DNA of 35,394 bases from an uncultured Saprospiraceae bacterium. GTDB lineage: Bacteria > Bacteroidota > Bacteroidia > Chitinophagales > Saprospiraceae. The stretch is from assembly GCA_938002665.1 (NCBI GenBank), contig CALLAE010000097.1, positions 1 through 35,394 on the forward strand, written 5' to 3'. The notes under the pieces were generated by a model that had not been told where the DNA came from, did not search any database, and saw only the letters and a list, made by a program, of their open reading frames with translations. The position numbers and the translations under genes are program-made. Of this stretch, positions 25,148 through 34,100 are shown piece after piece (positions within the stretch are counted from its first letter, which is position 1; the number at the start of each line of letters is the position of its first letter).

Positions 25148-25202
25148 TAAAAAGTAAAAGACAGCAGAGCATTTACTTTTCGGAGCTCTATAGTCTTGTA
25201 TT

Positions 25203-26270
25203 ATGTACGATATAGTTCTTACCTTCATTACTGCCTTTCTGATGACTTTTTTTGCGATACCTTCTATCATAAGTGTCGCTAACAAAAAGCAGCTGGTGGA
25301 TCTTCCAGGGGAGAGGAGGGCCCATCAGGTAAGTACTCCTTCTCTGGGTGGCATCGGCATTTTTGCGGGAACTATCTTCGCAATTATACTATGGACACCT
25401 TTCAGATACTTTGGAGATCTACAATATATACTCTGTGCCTTTATCGTCGTCTTCCTCATAGGTGCCAAAGATGACATAGACCCTATAGCTGCAAATAAAA
25501 AATTTATCGGGCAATTGTTTGCTGCAGGCATCCTGATCTTTTTTTCAAAGATTAGAATCACTAGCTTCTATGGTCTCTTTGGGATTACAGAATTGCCTTT
25601 ACCTTTCAGTGTGGTACTGACCTTTATTATTATTGTTTTGATTATCAATGCCTTTAATCTTATAGATGGTATCAATGGTCTCTCAGGAAGCATAGGTGTT
25701 CTGATGGCTATCACCTTTGGTACTTGGTTTTTTGTAGTGGACAGAATAGAACTTGCTACTCTCTCCTATGCGCTAGCTGGTTCGGTAATGGCCTTTTTGT
25801 ATTACAATGTCACTCCAGCAAAAATATTTATGGGAGATACTGGCTCCTTGCTACTAGGTCTTATCGCCTCCATCCTAGCTATCAATTTCATAGAACAACA
25901 TCAAGTAATTGCTCGGGATAACATACATGCTTTCGGAGCGCCTCCTGCAGTAGCAGTGGGCATACTTATGTTACCCATCTATGATACCTTCAGGGTTTTC
26001 ATCATGCGGATGCTGAAAGGGAAGTCGCCTTTTAGTCCAGATCGCAACCACATACATCACCTCTTGCTTAACACTGGTCTTTCCCATATGCAGTCCACAG
26101 GTATTCTGATAGTTGTGAATATATTTTTTATAGGTATCGCTTACAAGTTTCAGAACATAGGTACACTTAATCTTCTATTACTCCTATTTGCAATAGCCAC
26201 CTTACTAATTATCTTTCTCTACCTCGTTCTCAAAAACAAAAGCCAGAAAGTAAAAAAGTCTGTTATCTAA
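25203..26270 (+). CDS. MraY/WecA-family glycosyl-1-phosphate transferase
   Basis: Moves a sugar-1-phosphate (most likely GlcNAc-1-P) from a UDP-sugar to undecaprenyl phosphate at the inner membrane, starting O-antigen- or capsule-like glycans. The 355-aa protein has ten or so membrane helices. The family motifs are present: LPGERRAHQVSTPSLGGIGI near the N-terminus, GAKDDI, NAFNLIDGINGLSG, the catalytic FMGDTGSLLLG, and the HIHH loop in PFSPDRNHIHHLL. The HIHH form is seen in WecA/TagO rather than MraY. No other glycan genes are adjacent. crcB follows after 13 nt. Confidence 0.93.
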   Translation: MYDIVLTFITAFLMTFFAIPSIISVANKKQLVDLPGERRAHQVSTPSLGGIGIFAGTIFAIILWTPFRYFGDLQYILCAFIVVFLIGAKDDIDPIAANKKFIGQLFAAGILIFFSKIRITSFYGLFGITELPLPFSVVLTFIIIVLIINAFNLIDGINGLSGSIGVLMAITFGTWFFVVDRIELATLSYALAGSVMAFLYYNVTPAKIFMGDTGSLLLGLIASILAINFIEQHQVIARDNIHAFGAPPAVAVGILMLPIYDTFRVFIMRMLKGKSPFSPDRNHIHHLLLNTGLSHMQSTGILIVVNIFFIGIAYKFQNIGTLNLLLLLFAIATLLIIFLYLVLKNKSQKVKKSVI

Positions 26271-26283
26271 AAATCAAGCTTCA

Positions 26284-26649
26284 ATGAATTTCATTTATGT
26301 GTTCTTAGGGGGTGGGCTGGGTGCTATGACTCGTTATAGTATGTCAAAAATATTACCTACTGTGGAAGGAGGATTTCCCTTAGCTACTTTTGTAGCTAAT
26401 GTTATCAGTTGTATCGTGCTAGGCTTGCTCATGGGGACCCTTATGCAAAGAGAACTCAGTACAAAGACACAACTCATTCTGATGACAGGTTTCTGTGGAG
26501 GCTTCTCTACTTTCTCCACCTTCTCAGCAGAGACCTTTAAACTTTTAGAACAAGGGCAGTTCCCTCTGGCTCTTGGCTATATACTATCTAGTCTTACCAT
26601 CTGTCTAGTCTGCATCTTTATCGGAATGAAGTTGGCAGAAAGCCTATAA
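26284..26649 (+). CDS. crcB: Fluoride ion exporter CrcB/FluC
   Basis: A small dual-topology fluoride channel of the inner membrane that prevents fluoride toxicity. The 121-aa protein has four membrane helices and the family motifs GGGLGAMTRY at the start, FVANVISCIVLG (pore asparagine), and GFCGGFSTFSTFS (the Phe-box and polar track). There is a single gene, as for homodimeric members. It is 13 nt after the glycan transferase, and no fluoride riboswitch was seen upstream. A strong bidirectional terminator follows. Confidence 0.95.
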   Translation: MNFIYVFLGGGLGAMTRYSMSKILPTVEGGFPLATFVANVISCIVLGLLMGTLMQRELSTKTQLILMTGFCGGFSTFSTFSAETFKLLEQGQFPLALGYILSSLTICLVCIFIGMKLAESL

Positions 26650-26656
26650 AAGAAAA

Positions 26657-26682
26657 AGTCTTTGCAGCTGACTGCAAAGACT
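26657..26682. terminator. Bidirectional terminator between crcB and the C10 protease
   Basis: AGTCTTTGCAG-CTGA-CTGCAAAGACT is a perfect 11-bp stem with a 4-nt loop, flanked by A-rich and T-rich stretches. It sits between the convergent crcB (stop 26649) and protease (stop 26738) genes. Confidence 0.85.
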
Positions 26683-26737
26683 CTTCTTTAAAATAGAAAT
26701 TAACTTACTTACTCAATCACAAGTAATTCGATTATTC

Positions 26738-29449
26738 TTATTGTTTGACAAACTTATGCACTCTGTTCTCATATCCGTTATCATAATACAATAGATACAG
26801 ACCTGCATCGTACTCATTCAGGTCTATAGTCAAGCTATTGTATCCTGCCCTTAGTGGGTACTGAGAAATCTGTCTGCCATTCATGTCCATAATTCTAAGA
26901 GAACTATTGTCACTGAAGAGTTTATTTATCTCTAGAGTGATTGCACTACTTGCTGGATTAGGGTACAACTTTGTTATCAGTTCTTCTAGCATACTATCGT
27001 CCCAGTCTGCGCTTTCTCTAGGTGGCAATAAAACTGCCTCTCCTGTTCCTCCTCCAGTAAACCCTGGAGCAGTAGTAAATTGCTTACTACCTGACCAGTC
27101 TGACCAGTTGCCTATCTGGCACTCATGGCTTACTTGGTACTCGTAAGTTGTACTCGCTGTCAGACCACTCAGATATCTATAGTACAAGGTGGAAACATTG
27201 GTATTAGCCCAAGTATTAGATCCTACTGGTCTGTATCTAAATTGATTAGCAACTTGACCATAGGGTTGTGGCGTATAGATATAAGCATTGTTAGCAGTTA
27301 CCGCATTGAAATACATTTTATCTCCCTCTGTAGCTTCGCAGTTGGCCTGGCCACCTGCTGTCGTAAAGGTATGTGAGAAAGTCCATCCCATCCAGACAGA
27401 ATTATCACATAAGTGGTTTACCTGAAACTCGTATTCTGTTCCGGGCTGCAGTCCTGTAAGATACCTGTAGTAACTATCGTCAGTATCAGTCGTGACCCAG
27501 TCCGTCGTTCCTGTAGGTCTGTATCTAAAACTATTACCTACTTGGCCATAAGGCTGAGAGGTATAGATATAGGTTTTTGTTTCTGTCGTGCTGCTGGAAA
27601 ATAACCTTACATCGTAGAGAGGTCCACAATTAGTCAGTTGGCCCTGAGTTGTAAAAACCTCAGATGAACTGTAATCACTCCATTGTCCTGCACTACAGAC
27701 ATGTCTTACCTGGAACTCATAATCAGTACCAGGCTCTAGACCACTTAGATATCTGAAGTAGTTAGCTCCTACATCCGTGTAAGACCAAATAAATGAGCCG
27801 ACAAAGCGGAATCTAAATTGATTATTGACAGCACCATAAGGTCTAGAAGTATAGACATAGGCTTGTGTCTCTGTAATAGAACTGGTCGTCAAACTAGACG
27901 ACAGCAATTGGTTGCACAAGTTGGTATTTGTGTCCTCTAAGGTTGTAAAGGTACTTTCTGGACCATAGATGTAATCAGACCAGTCTCCTTCACAACATTG
28001 CTTTCTTACCTGATACTCATAAGTTGTACCCGGCATTAAGCCTGATAGCAGTTGGTAGTAGTTAGTTGTAGCTTGTGTTTCAGTCCAGTTAGCAGTCCCC
28101 TCTTCTCTGTATCTAAAACTTACCGTCTGCTCATAATCTTCAGGGCTAGCAGTATTTAGATAAGCACTTCTTTCTGATATCTGTCCTGCATACAGTGTCG
28201 TCAGTCCTCCACATTTCTTTTCTGCTGGAAAGATATTATGGATCACATATCTGGTATCATAATAAGTGATGATTCTAGTACCGAAAGTAAATGGAATAGG
28301 GTCCCATGAGTCACTTCCATCTAAGAACCATCCATTGTTATCTCCACCCCATCCCCAATTAAAGTGGAAATAGGCATCTGGCTGATTAGGGTCAGGATCA
28401 AGAAAATAACCGTAGCCGTCAGCTACCCAGGCATGCGCTCCTCCAAAAACACCATTGATATATGATTCTCCTGTCAGCATTAGTGGTCTTCCTTGATTAA
28501 GATCTTGGATAGCTATTCTTGCAAAATCACTGTCATTAGGATCATCAAAAAACCAATTTGCTGACTCGTCATAATTCCAAAACTCCACTAAGGCATCTCT
28601 CATATAACTCACAAAAGTAGACGTATAGGTGGTGCTATACTCTGTGTTAGTAGAGGCCCCTACATGGTAGATAAACTCTGCTACATCATCATTAGGACCG
28701 GAGAGAGAATCTGGCATATTTGACCAATTGTATGGCCTACAGAAATCTACAGATTGCTCACCGTATGTAGGATCGTCGTAACTGTTATAGCCATTACCTA
28801 CCTCAGGATAATTATGATACTTTATAAGCTGAGACATTGCGATAGGCGCACAACCACAATATGTACCACCTGCAACATTATCTGGATCAGCTGCATCTCT
28901 TGGGGTAAAGGCATTATAGAACTCTCCTTGGTTCCAAGTAGTAGTGGTTAGTGGTGCCACAACCATCCCCTCAGGATCATCTTTCCCCAAGTATCTTTCT
29001 ACCTCATTTTCGATCAGAACTGCCCATTCTTTTTGTATGGCAGGATTGGCTTTGATGTTATTTTCTCTGATATACTCGATACGCCTTTCGTGTTCTCCTA
29101 GACTTGCAAAGGCAGGAGCACTCTTTTCTGCATCAAAAACAAAAGAGCTTTCGTCAGAAAAAGCCAACACAGGGTTATATCTATCCTCTGCGGAAACTAT
29201 TACGAAACCCTTAGGCTCCATATTGAAAATATAGTAAGCCTCACGATCTCTAGTCAATCTTGTGTACTGGTCTACAACTTTAAGGTCTTGTGCTTTTTTT
29301 ACGGTATGATTAGACTTCATTGCAAAAGCTACTCTTGCAAGGTCTTTGGCTTTTTGCATAGGCACCTGGCTAGCAGAAAGTGTCATTGTGCCTGCCATCA
29401 TCGCTGCAAAAATCATTAGGAAAAAATAGCTCTTAGTAGTTTGAGACAT
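26738..29449 (-). CDS. Secreted C10 (streptopain-type) cysteine protease with T9SS sorting domain
   Basis: A 903-aa exported protease. In order: signal peptide (about 1-27), a SpeB-like propeptide (to about 160), a C10 catalytic domain, four Fn3-like repeats (about 413-805) and a C-terminal T9SS sorting domain starting KLYPNPASSAITLEIN. In the catalytic domain C200 (GGTYCGCAPIAMSQ) and H339 (GGAHAWVADGY) match the C10 nucleophile and histidine. NWGWGGDNNGWF is also typical. It should be secreted by the type IX system and matured by loss of the propeptide, then cut extracellular protein. The repeats each contain a YRYLSGL-type motif and a CxxGxWS motif, and are similar enough to be visible at the DNA level. 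It is flanked by terminators and is a single-gene unit. Confidence 0.93.
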   Translation of the reverse strand: MSQTTKSYFFLMIFAAMMAGTMTLSASQVPMQKAKDLARVAFAMKSNHTVKKAQDLKVVDQYTRLTRDREAYYIFNMEPKGFVIVSAEDRYNPVLAFSDESSFVFDAEKSAPAFASLGEHERRIEYIRENNIKANPAIQKEWAVLIENEVERYLGKDDPEGMVVAPLTTTTWNQGEFYNAFTPRDAADPDNVAGGTYCGCAPIAMSQLIKYHNYPEVGNGYNSYDDPTYGEQSVDFCRPYNWSNMPDSLSGPNDDVAEFIYHVGASTNTEYSTTYTSTFVSYMRDALVEFWNYDESANWFFDDPNDSDFARIAIQDLNQGRPLMLTGESYINGVFGGAHAWVADGYGYFLDPDPNQPDAYFHFNWGWGGDNNGWFLDGSDSWDPIPFTFGTRIITYYDTRYVIHNIFPAEKKCGGLTTLYAGQISERSAYLNTASPEDYEQTVSFRYREEGTANWTETQATTNYYQLLSGLMPGTTYEYQVRKQCCEGDWSDYIYGPESTFTTLEDTNTNLCNQLLSSSLTTSSITETQAYVYTSRPYGAVNNQFRFRFVGSFIWSYTDVGANYFRYLSGLEPGTDYEFQVRHVCSAGQWSDYSSSEVFTTQGQLTNCGPLYDVRLFSSSTTETKTYIYTSQPYGQVGNSFRYRPTGTTDWVTTDTDDSYYRYLTGLQPGTEYEFQVNHLCDNSVWMGWTFSHTFTTAGGQANCEATEGDKMYFNAVTANNAYIYTPQPYGQVANQFRYRPVGSNTWANTNVSTLYYRYLSGLTASTTYEYQVSHECQIGNWSDWSGSKQFTTAPGFTGGGTGEAVLLPPRESADWDDSMLEELITKLYPNPASSAITLEINKLFSDNSSLRIMDMNGRQISQYPLRAGYNSLTIDLNEYDAGLYLLYYDNGYENRVHKFVKQ

Positions 29450-29657
29450 ATTCTAAGTGTTTAAATGTTAGATTTAAAACGATAAGTAAATATCTATCGC
29501 CGCTATACTCTTAATGTAATCGGATGGGAAAAGGTTATCTATCGTCCCAGGTCAATGTTATAAAACATCTCCTACAGGGACTATTCTTACAAATATATGG
29601 GTAATTCCAACTGCAAATTGTCGTTAAGATATAGCTCTGGCTGTGCAGAACCAGGAT

Positions 29658-30809
29658 TTAGATGCCCTTCCATGTTTTTACAGCGTACTCAGTCCGTTTC
29701 TGATCTTTGTCTCCCCCATAGATCAAGGTCTGGTTCCCTACTTCATCCTTTGCCAATTTTTTGAAAAAGTCCATACCCTTAAACATATCGTATGAGATCG
29801 TTTTGCTAGATTTTATCTCATATATATGCGTGGAATCTGCATCTTCGTACAATAGATCTATCTCATTGCCATGATTGTCTCGCCAGTAATAATAGTCTAC
29901 TGGTAGATTACTATGTAGCGCTCTCTTATACTTTTCTGCTATTATGAAATTTTCAAAAATATGTCCATAGTTCCTATTAGTAGCGACAAGGTTTCCTTTT
30001 CGAATATTCAGCAGATAACATAGTAAACCCGTATCATAGAAATATAGCTTTGGACTCTTGGTCAATCTTTTATTATAGTTCTTATAAAAGGGAGGCAGCA
30101 AGAATAGAACAAAACTAGCCTCTAGCAGGGATAACCAGTTGTTAGCAGTGCTGTGGCTGACACCTGTATCTCGTGCAAGGTCAGAATAATTGAGAAGTTG
30201 GCCAGCCCTAGCAGCACACAGCTTAATGAATCTGCTGAAGGTGGTCATGTTCTGAATATTAGTCAGCTGGGTAATATCTCTTTTAATATAAGTTGCTAGA
30301 TAGTCCTTATAATACTGATCAGGCTCTATTTTTCTATCATAGATAGCTGGATAAGCACCTTTAGTCAGCATGCTTGTGAGATCACCAGTCCAGATTCTAC
30401 CGTTTTTCATTTCATCAAAGTCGTAAGGTAATAAGGTGAACAAGGCCACCCTACCAGCCAAGGACTGCGATATATGCTCCATCAGATTGAAATTCTGAGA
30501 ACCAGAGAGCACAAACTGTCCCATCTTTCCTGAGTCATCTACAATACTCTGTATATACGAAAACAAACTAGGCACCTTCTGTGCTTCGTCTATGATTACC
30601 TTATCGTTGTACTCATTAAGAAAGCCCCTAGGGTCTCTACTTGCGTACTCATTATTATCAGGGTCCTCAAGATTAATGTATCTATATGAACTTAGACCAT
30701 TTCTCAGCAAGGTTGTCTTCCCTGATTGTCGTGGTCCAGTGAGTACTACTACAGGGTATTTCTTTAGTTGTAAATTAATAGAATCTAGTATTCTCCTTTT
30801 TAGTGCCAT
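29658..30809 (-). CDS. AAA-family ATPase with DUF4143 (PD-(D/E)XK-like) domain
   Basis: A 383-aa protein of the AAA_14/DUF4143 type. Walker A is GPRQSGKT at 25-32, Walker B VIIDEAQ at 71-77, and a sensor-like FVLSGSQNF follows at 99-107. A winged-helix segment (YSDLARDTGVSHSTANNWL, about 208-226) precedes the DUF4143 part. There E286, D318 (GNEIDLL) and E331-I-K333 (YEIKSSK) match a PD-(D/E)XK nuclease core with no residue missing. The family is common and variable in number in Bacteroidota; its biological job is not settled, with mobile-DNA or defence roles often suspected. The start is ATG 30809. The promoter region contains a dyad and the first unit of a 22-bp repeat array. Confidence 0.88.
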   Translation of the reverse strand: MALKRRILDSINLQLKKYPVVVLTGPRQSGKTTLLRNGLSSYRYINLEDPDNNEYASRDPRGFLNEYNDKVIIDEAQKVPSLFSYIQSIVDDSGKMGQFVLSGSQNFNLMEHISQSLAGRVALFTLLPYDFDEMKNGRIWTGDLTSMLTKGAYPAIYDRKIEPDQYYKDYLATYIKRDITQLTNIQNMTTFSRFIKLCAARAGQLLNYSDLARDTGVSHSTANNWLSLLEASFVLFLLPPFYKNYNKRLTKSPKLYFYDTGLLCYLLNIRKGNLVATNRNYGHIFENFIIAEKYKRALHSNLPVDYYYWRDNHGNEIDLLYEDADSTHIYEIKSSKTISYDMFKGMDFFKKLAKDEVGNQTLIYGGDKDQKRTEYAVKTWKGI

Positions 30810-30818
30810 ACTACTGAT

Positions 30819-30836
30819 ATTCAGATACTTCTGAAT
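30819..30836. promoter_or_regulatory. 7-4-7 dyad in the ATPase leader
   Basis: ATTCAGA-TACT-TCTGAAT is a perfect inverted repeat between the -7 box (30838-30845) and the ATG (30809). It covers the probable transcription start, a place where a bound repressor or an RNA hairpin would act. Confidence 0.5.
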
Positions 30837-30837
30837 G

Positions 30838-30869
30838 CAAAATTAGATATTATTTGCAGATTACACAAG
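30838..30869 (-). promoter_or_regulatory. Promoter of the AAA/DUF4143 gene, reaching into the repeat array
   Basis: On the minus strand the -7 box TAATTTTG (30845-30838) is an exact TAnnTTTG match. CTTG (30869-30866) lies 20 nt upstream in the -33 position, one base off TTTG. This CTTG is part of the first 22-bp repeat unit, so the array and promoter overlap. Confidence 0.5.
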
Positions 30870-31139
30870 ATATATATTCAATATACACAAGATTTATTTG
30901 CAGATTACACAAGAAATATATTCAATATACACAGAATTTATTTGCAGATTACACAAGATATACTTGCAGATTACACATCAGTTATCTGCAAGCTACCACT
31001 TTGCAAATATTCAATTTACACAAGATTTATTTTCAATATACACAGAGATTATTTGCAGATTACACGAGATATATCTACAGATTACACCTAGTAAATATTT
31101 AATTTACAGAAGATGCATAGCAGATTATACGAGTGAAAA
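30854..31139. repeat. Array of thirteen 22-bp iteron-like repeats
   Basis: Thirteen units follow one another with no spacers and a near-exact 22-bp step (ACAC anchors at 30863, 30885, 30907, 30929, 30951, 30973, 30995, 31018, 31040, 31062, 31084, 31106, 31127). Two subtypes occur: A with TTGCAGATTACACAAGA and B with TTCAATATACACAAGA. The order is A B A B A A A' B B A A B' A'; the last units near ileS are decayed. The array fills the gap from ileS (stop 31146) to the promoter of the ATPase. Frames seen across it arise only because the repeat lacks stop codons. Confidence 0.93.
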
Positions 31140-31145
31140 GATAGC

Positions 31146-34100
31146 TTAGGCTAAATTTCTTACCAAGATCTTAAGGGAAACAGCTCCTGGAAGCTCTACT
31201 TCTGTCCCTCCTTCAGCAGCGCCTAAGTCTAGACTATCAGCAAGGACTTCGGTCTTAATATATGAGCCGTATTGCTCGACAGCACCGCGAACTGATTCAT
31301 GATCAGCTATAGTCACGGCGATTCTATCAGTAACATTAAAATCACTGTCTTTTCTTATGTTCTGAATTCTATTCACCAGGTCTCTCGCCATACCCTCTGC
31401 AATCAACTCATCGGTGAGACTAACATCTAGCGCAACTGTCACATCACCATCTTGAGCGATCTGCCAACCTGGAATTTCCTGTGCAGAAATATCGAAATCC
31501 TCGTAAGCCAACTCAAAAGTCTGACCATCTACTGCTACCGGGAAAGGCGCTTCTGGATTCTTTTCTATCTGAGTTATCTGCTCTTCGTCGAACTGCGAAA
31601 TCAATGCTGCAACCGCCTTCATATGCTTACCCAACTTCTTACCTAGGGTCTTAAAGTTAGGCTTGATCTTCTTCTTTATGACACCACTGGCATCTTTGAG
31701 GTATTCTATTTCCTTGACATTTACTTCTGCTAGTATCAGATCCTCTACCGCTCTCACCTGCCCTTCGAATTTATCATCCAGAATAGGAATAAGAATTTTA
31801 TTGAGGGGTTGTCTTACTCTCAGCTTTTCAGCTTGTCTGAGTGATAACACTAACGAGCAGATGCGCTGAGCATAATCCATACGTTGCTCGAGATCACTAT
31901 CTATCACCTCAGCTTCTGCCCCAGGGTATAAGGCTAAGTGTACAGAGCTGTGGCTGTCTTTTCCAGTTGCTTCATTGAGGTTCTTGTACAACCAGTCCGC
32001 AAAGAAAGGAGCAATAGGTGCCATGAGCTTAGAGATAGTGCTGAGGCAAGTGTAGAGGGTCTGATAGGCCGCAATCTTATCAGCAGAATACTCCCCTTTC
32101 CAGAATCGTCTTCTACATAATCTGACATACCAGTTACTGAGATGCTGATCTACAAACTCCTGAATCTTTCTAGCTGCCCGCGTCGGCTCATAATCTTCAT
32201 AGTCTGCCTCTACTTTAGTCACCAATGTATTTAACAGAGAGATTACCCATCTATCTATTTCTGGTCGGTGCTCTAGTCCTATCTCTTTCTCGCTAAATTC
32301 AAAGCCATCTATATTCGCGTAAAGCGCAAAGAAGGAGTAAGTATTATACAAAGTCCCAAAGAACTTTCGCTTCACTTCTTCTATACCCGCAATATCAAAC
32401 TTCAGGTTGTCCCATGGATTAGCATTAGCCATCATGTACCATCGGGTGGCATCAGCGCCATGCTTTGCTAGTGTCTCAAAGGGGTCCACAGCATTCCCTA
32501 GACGCTTAGACATTTTCTGCCCATTCTTATCTAGAACTAAGCCATTAGAAACAACATTCTTAAAAGAGACTTTATCAAAGACCATAGTGGCTATCGCATG
32601 CAAAGTATAGAACCAACCTCTCGTCTGGTCTACGCCTTCTGCAATAAAATCAGCTGGGAAGTTCCTTTCAAAGACATCTTTGTTTTCAAAAGGATAATGC
32701 CACTGCGCATACGGCATAGACCCGGAGTCAAACCATACATCTATTAGGTCTGCCTCCCGCTTCATTTCTTTGCCTGAAGGGCTGACCAGCGTGACATCAT
32801 CTATATAGGGCTTATGCAAGTCCTCAGGTACGGACTGACTAAGACCCAGAGCGGCATTGGCTTTGGCGATTTCGTTACTCAATTCTTCTATAGAACTGAT
32901 GCATATTTCTTCTTCCTTATCAGCTGTTCTCCAGATAGGGAGCGGGATGCCCCAAAATCTAGAACGGGATAGATTCCAGTCTAATAGATTCTCTAGCCAG
33001 ACCTGGAAACGACCTGTTCCTGTATGTGCCGGCTTCCAATTGATCGTCTTATTGAGCTCCGCCATTCTTTCTCTCATCTTAGACGAACTGACAAACCAGC
33101 TATCTAGAGGATAATAGAGAATAGGCTTATCTGTACGCCAGCAATGTGGGTAGGAGTGGTCGTACTTTTCTACTTTAAAAGCACGATTTTCTTTTTTTAG
33201 CTTGACAGCAATACGGAGATCAGTAGACTCAAAACCATCCACGGCTCTCTCCTCGTCACTATAATATTCTGCTCTTACATAGTCGCCTCCAAAATCTGAC
33301 ACCTCTTCCACAAACTTTCCTTGACTATCCACGAGAGGCACTAATTCCTTACCTCTTCTTACTAAGATAGAAGGTACATCGTTTTGCATGCAGACTCTAT
33401 AATCATCAGAACCGAAAACAGAAGCGGTATGCACTATGCCAGTACCATCTTCCGTAGAAACAAAGTCTCCGAGAATGGCCCTAAAAGCATCTCCACTTTC
33501 TGGCTGCACATAAGGCATCAGTTGCTCATAATGGATACCTTCTAGCTCTCCACCCCTCATGGTCTTAATGACTTTCCATGGAATCAATTTACCAGAAGGA
33601 TCATAATCTTCTATTGCTACTTCTTTGCCTTCTTCTTTTAGGTACTTGCCCATCAGCTCAGTGGCGAGAATAACCGTGATAGGCTCCTTAGTATATGTAT
33701 TGTAAGTCTGTACCAGAGAGTACTCTATTTTAGCCCCTAGCGCAACAGCACAATTAGAAGGCAGTGTCCAAGGTGTCGTCGTCCAAGCTAAGAAGTAGAC
33801 AGAGTTAGGGTGGCCATCGAAAAGGAAAGCAGAGCTGTCATCATTGATGACTTTAAACTGTGCCGTAACCGAAAGATCTTTTATATCCTTATAGCAGCCT
33901 GGCATATTTAGCTCATGGGAACTCAGACCAGTTCCGGCAGCTGGAGAGTAAGGCTGTACGGTGTAGCCTTTGTATAAGAGGTCCTTCTTATAGAGCTGAC
34001 CCAGCAACCACCAGACAGACTCTATGTAGTTATTATCGAAAGTAATGTACGGATCATCCAGATCCACCCAGTATCCCATCTTTCTAGTGATGTCATCCCA

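Noticed and set aside
25150-25180. Terminator after the small lipoprotein gene
   Set aside because: The stem is only A-T rich with a 13-nt loop and no T-tract after it; the downstream gene is probably read through.
26200-26283. Fluoride riboswitch before crcB
   Set aside because: crcB starts 13 nt after the previous gene and no riboswitch-like conserved fold was seen.
30854-31139. CRISPR array
   Set aside because: Units follow directly with no unique spacers, the repeat is too short and diverged, and no cas gene is present.
30854-31149. Two overlapping open frames across the 22-bp array
   Set aside because: The repeat has no stop codons in these frames; the peptides are only a read-out of the DNA repeat, and a 22-bp period does not keep one frame.
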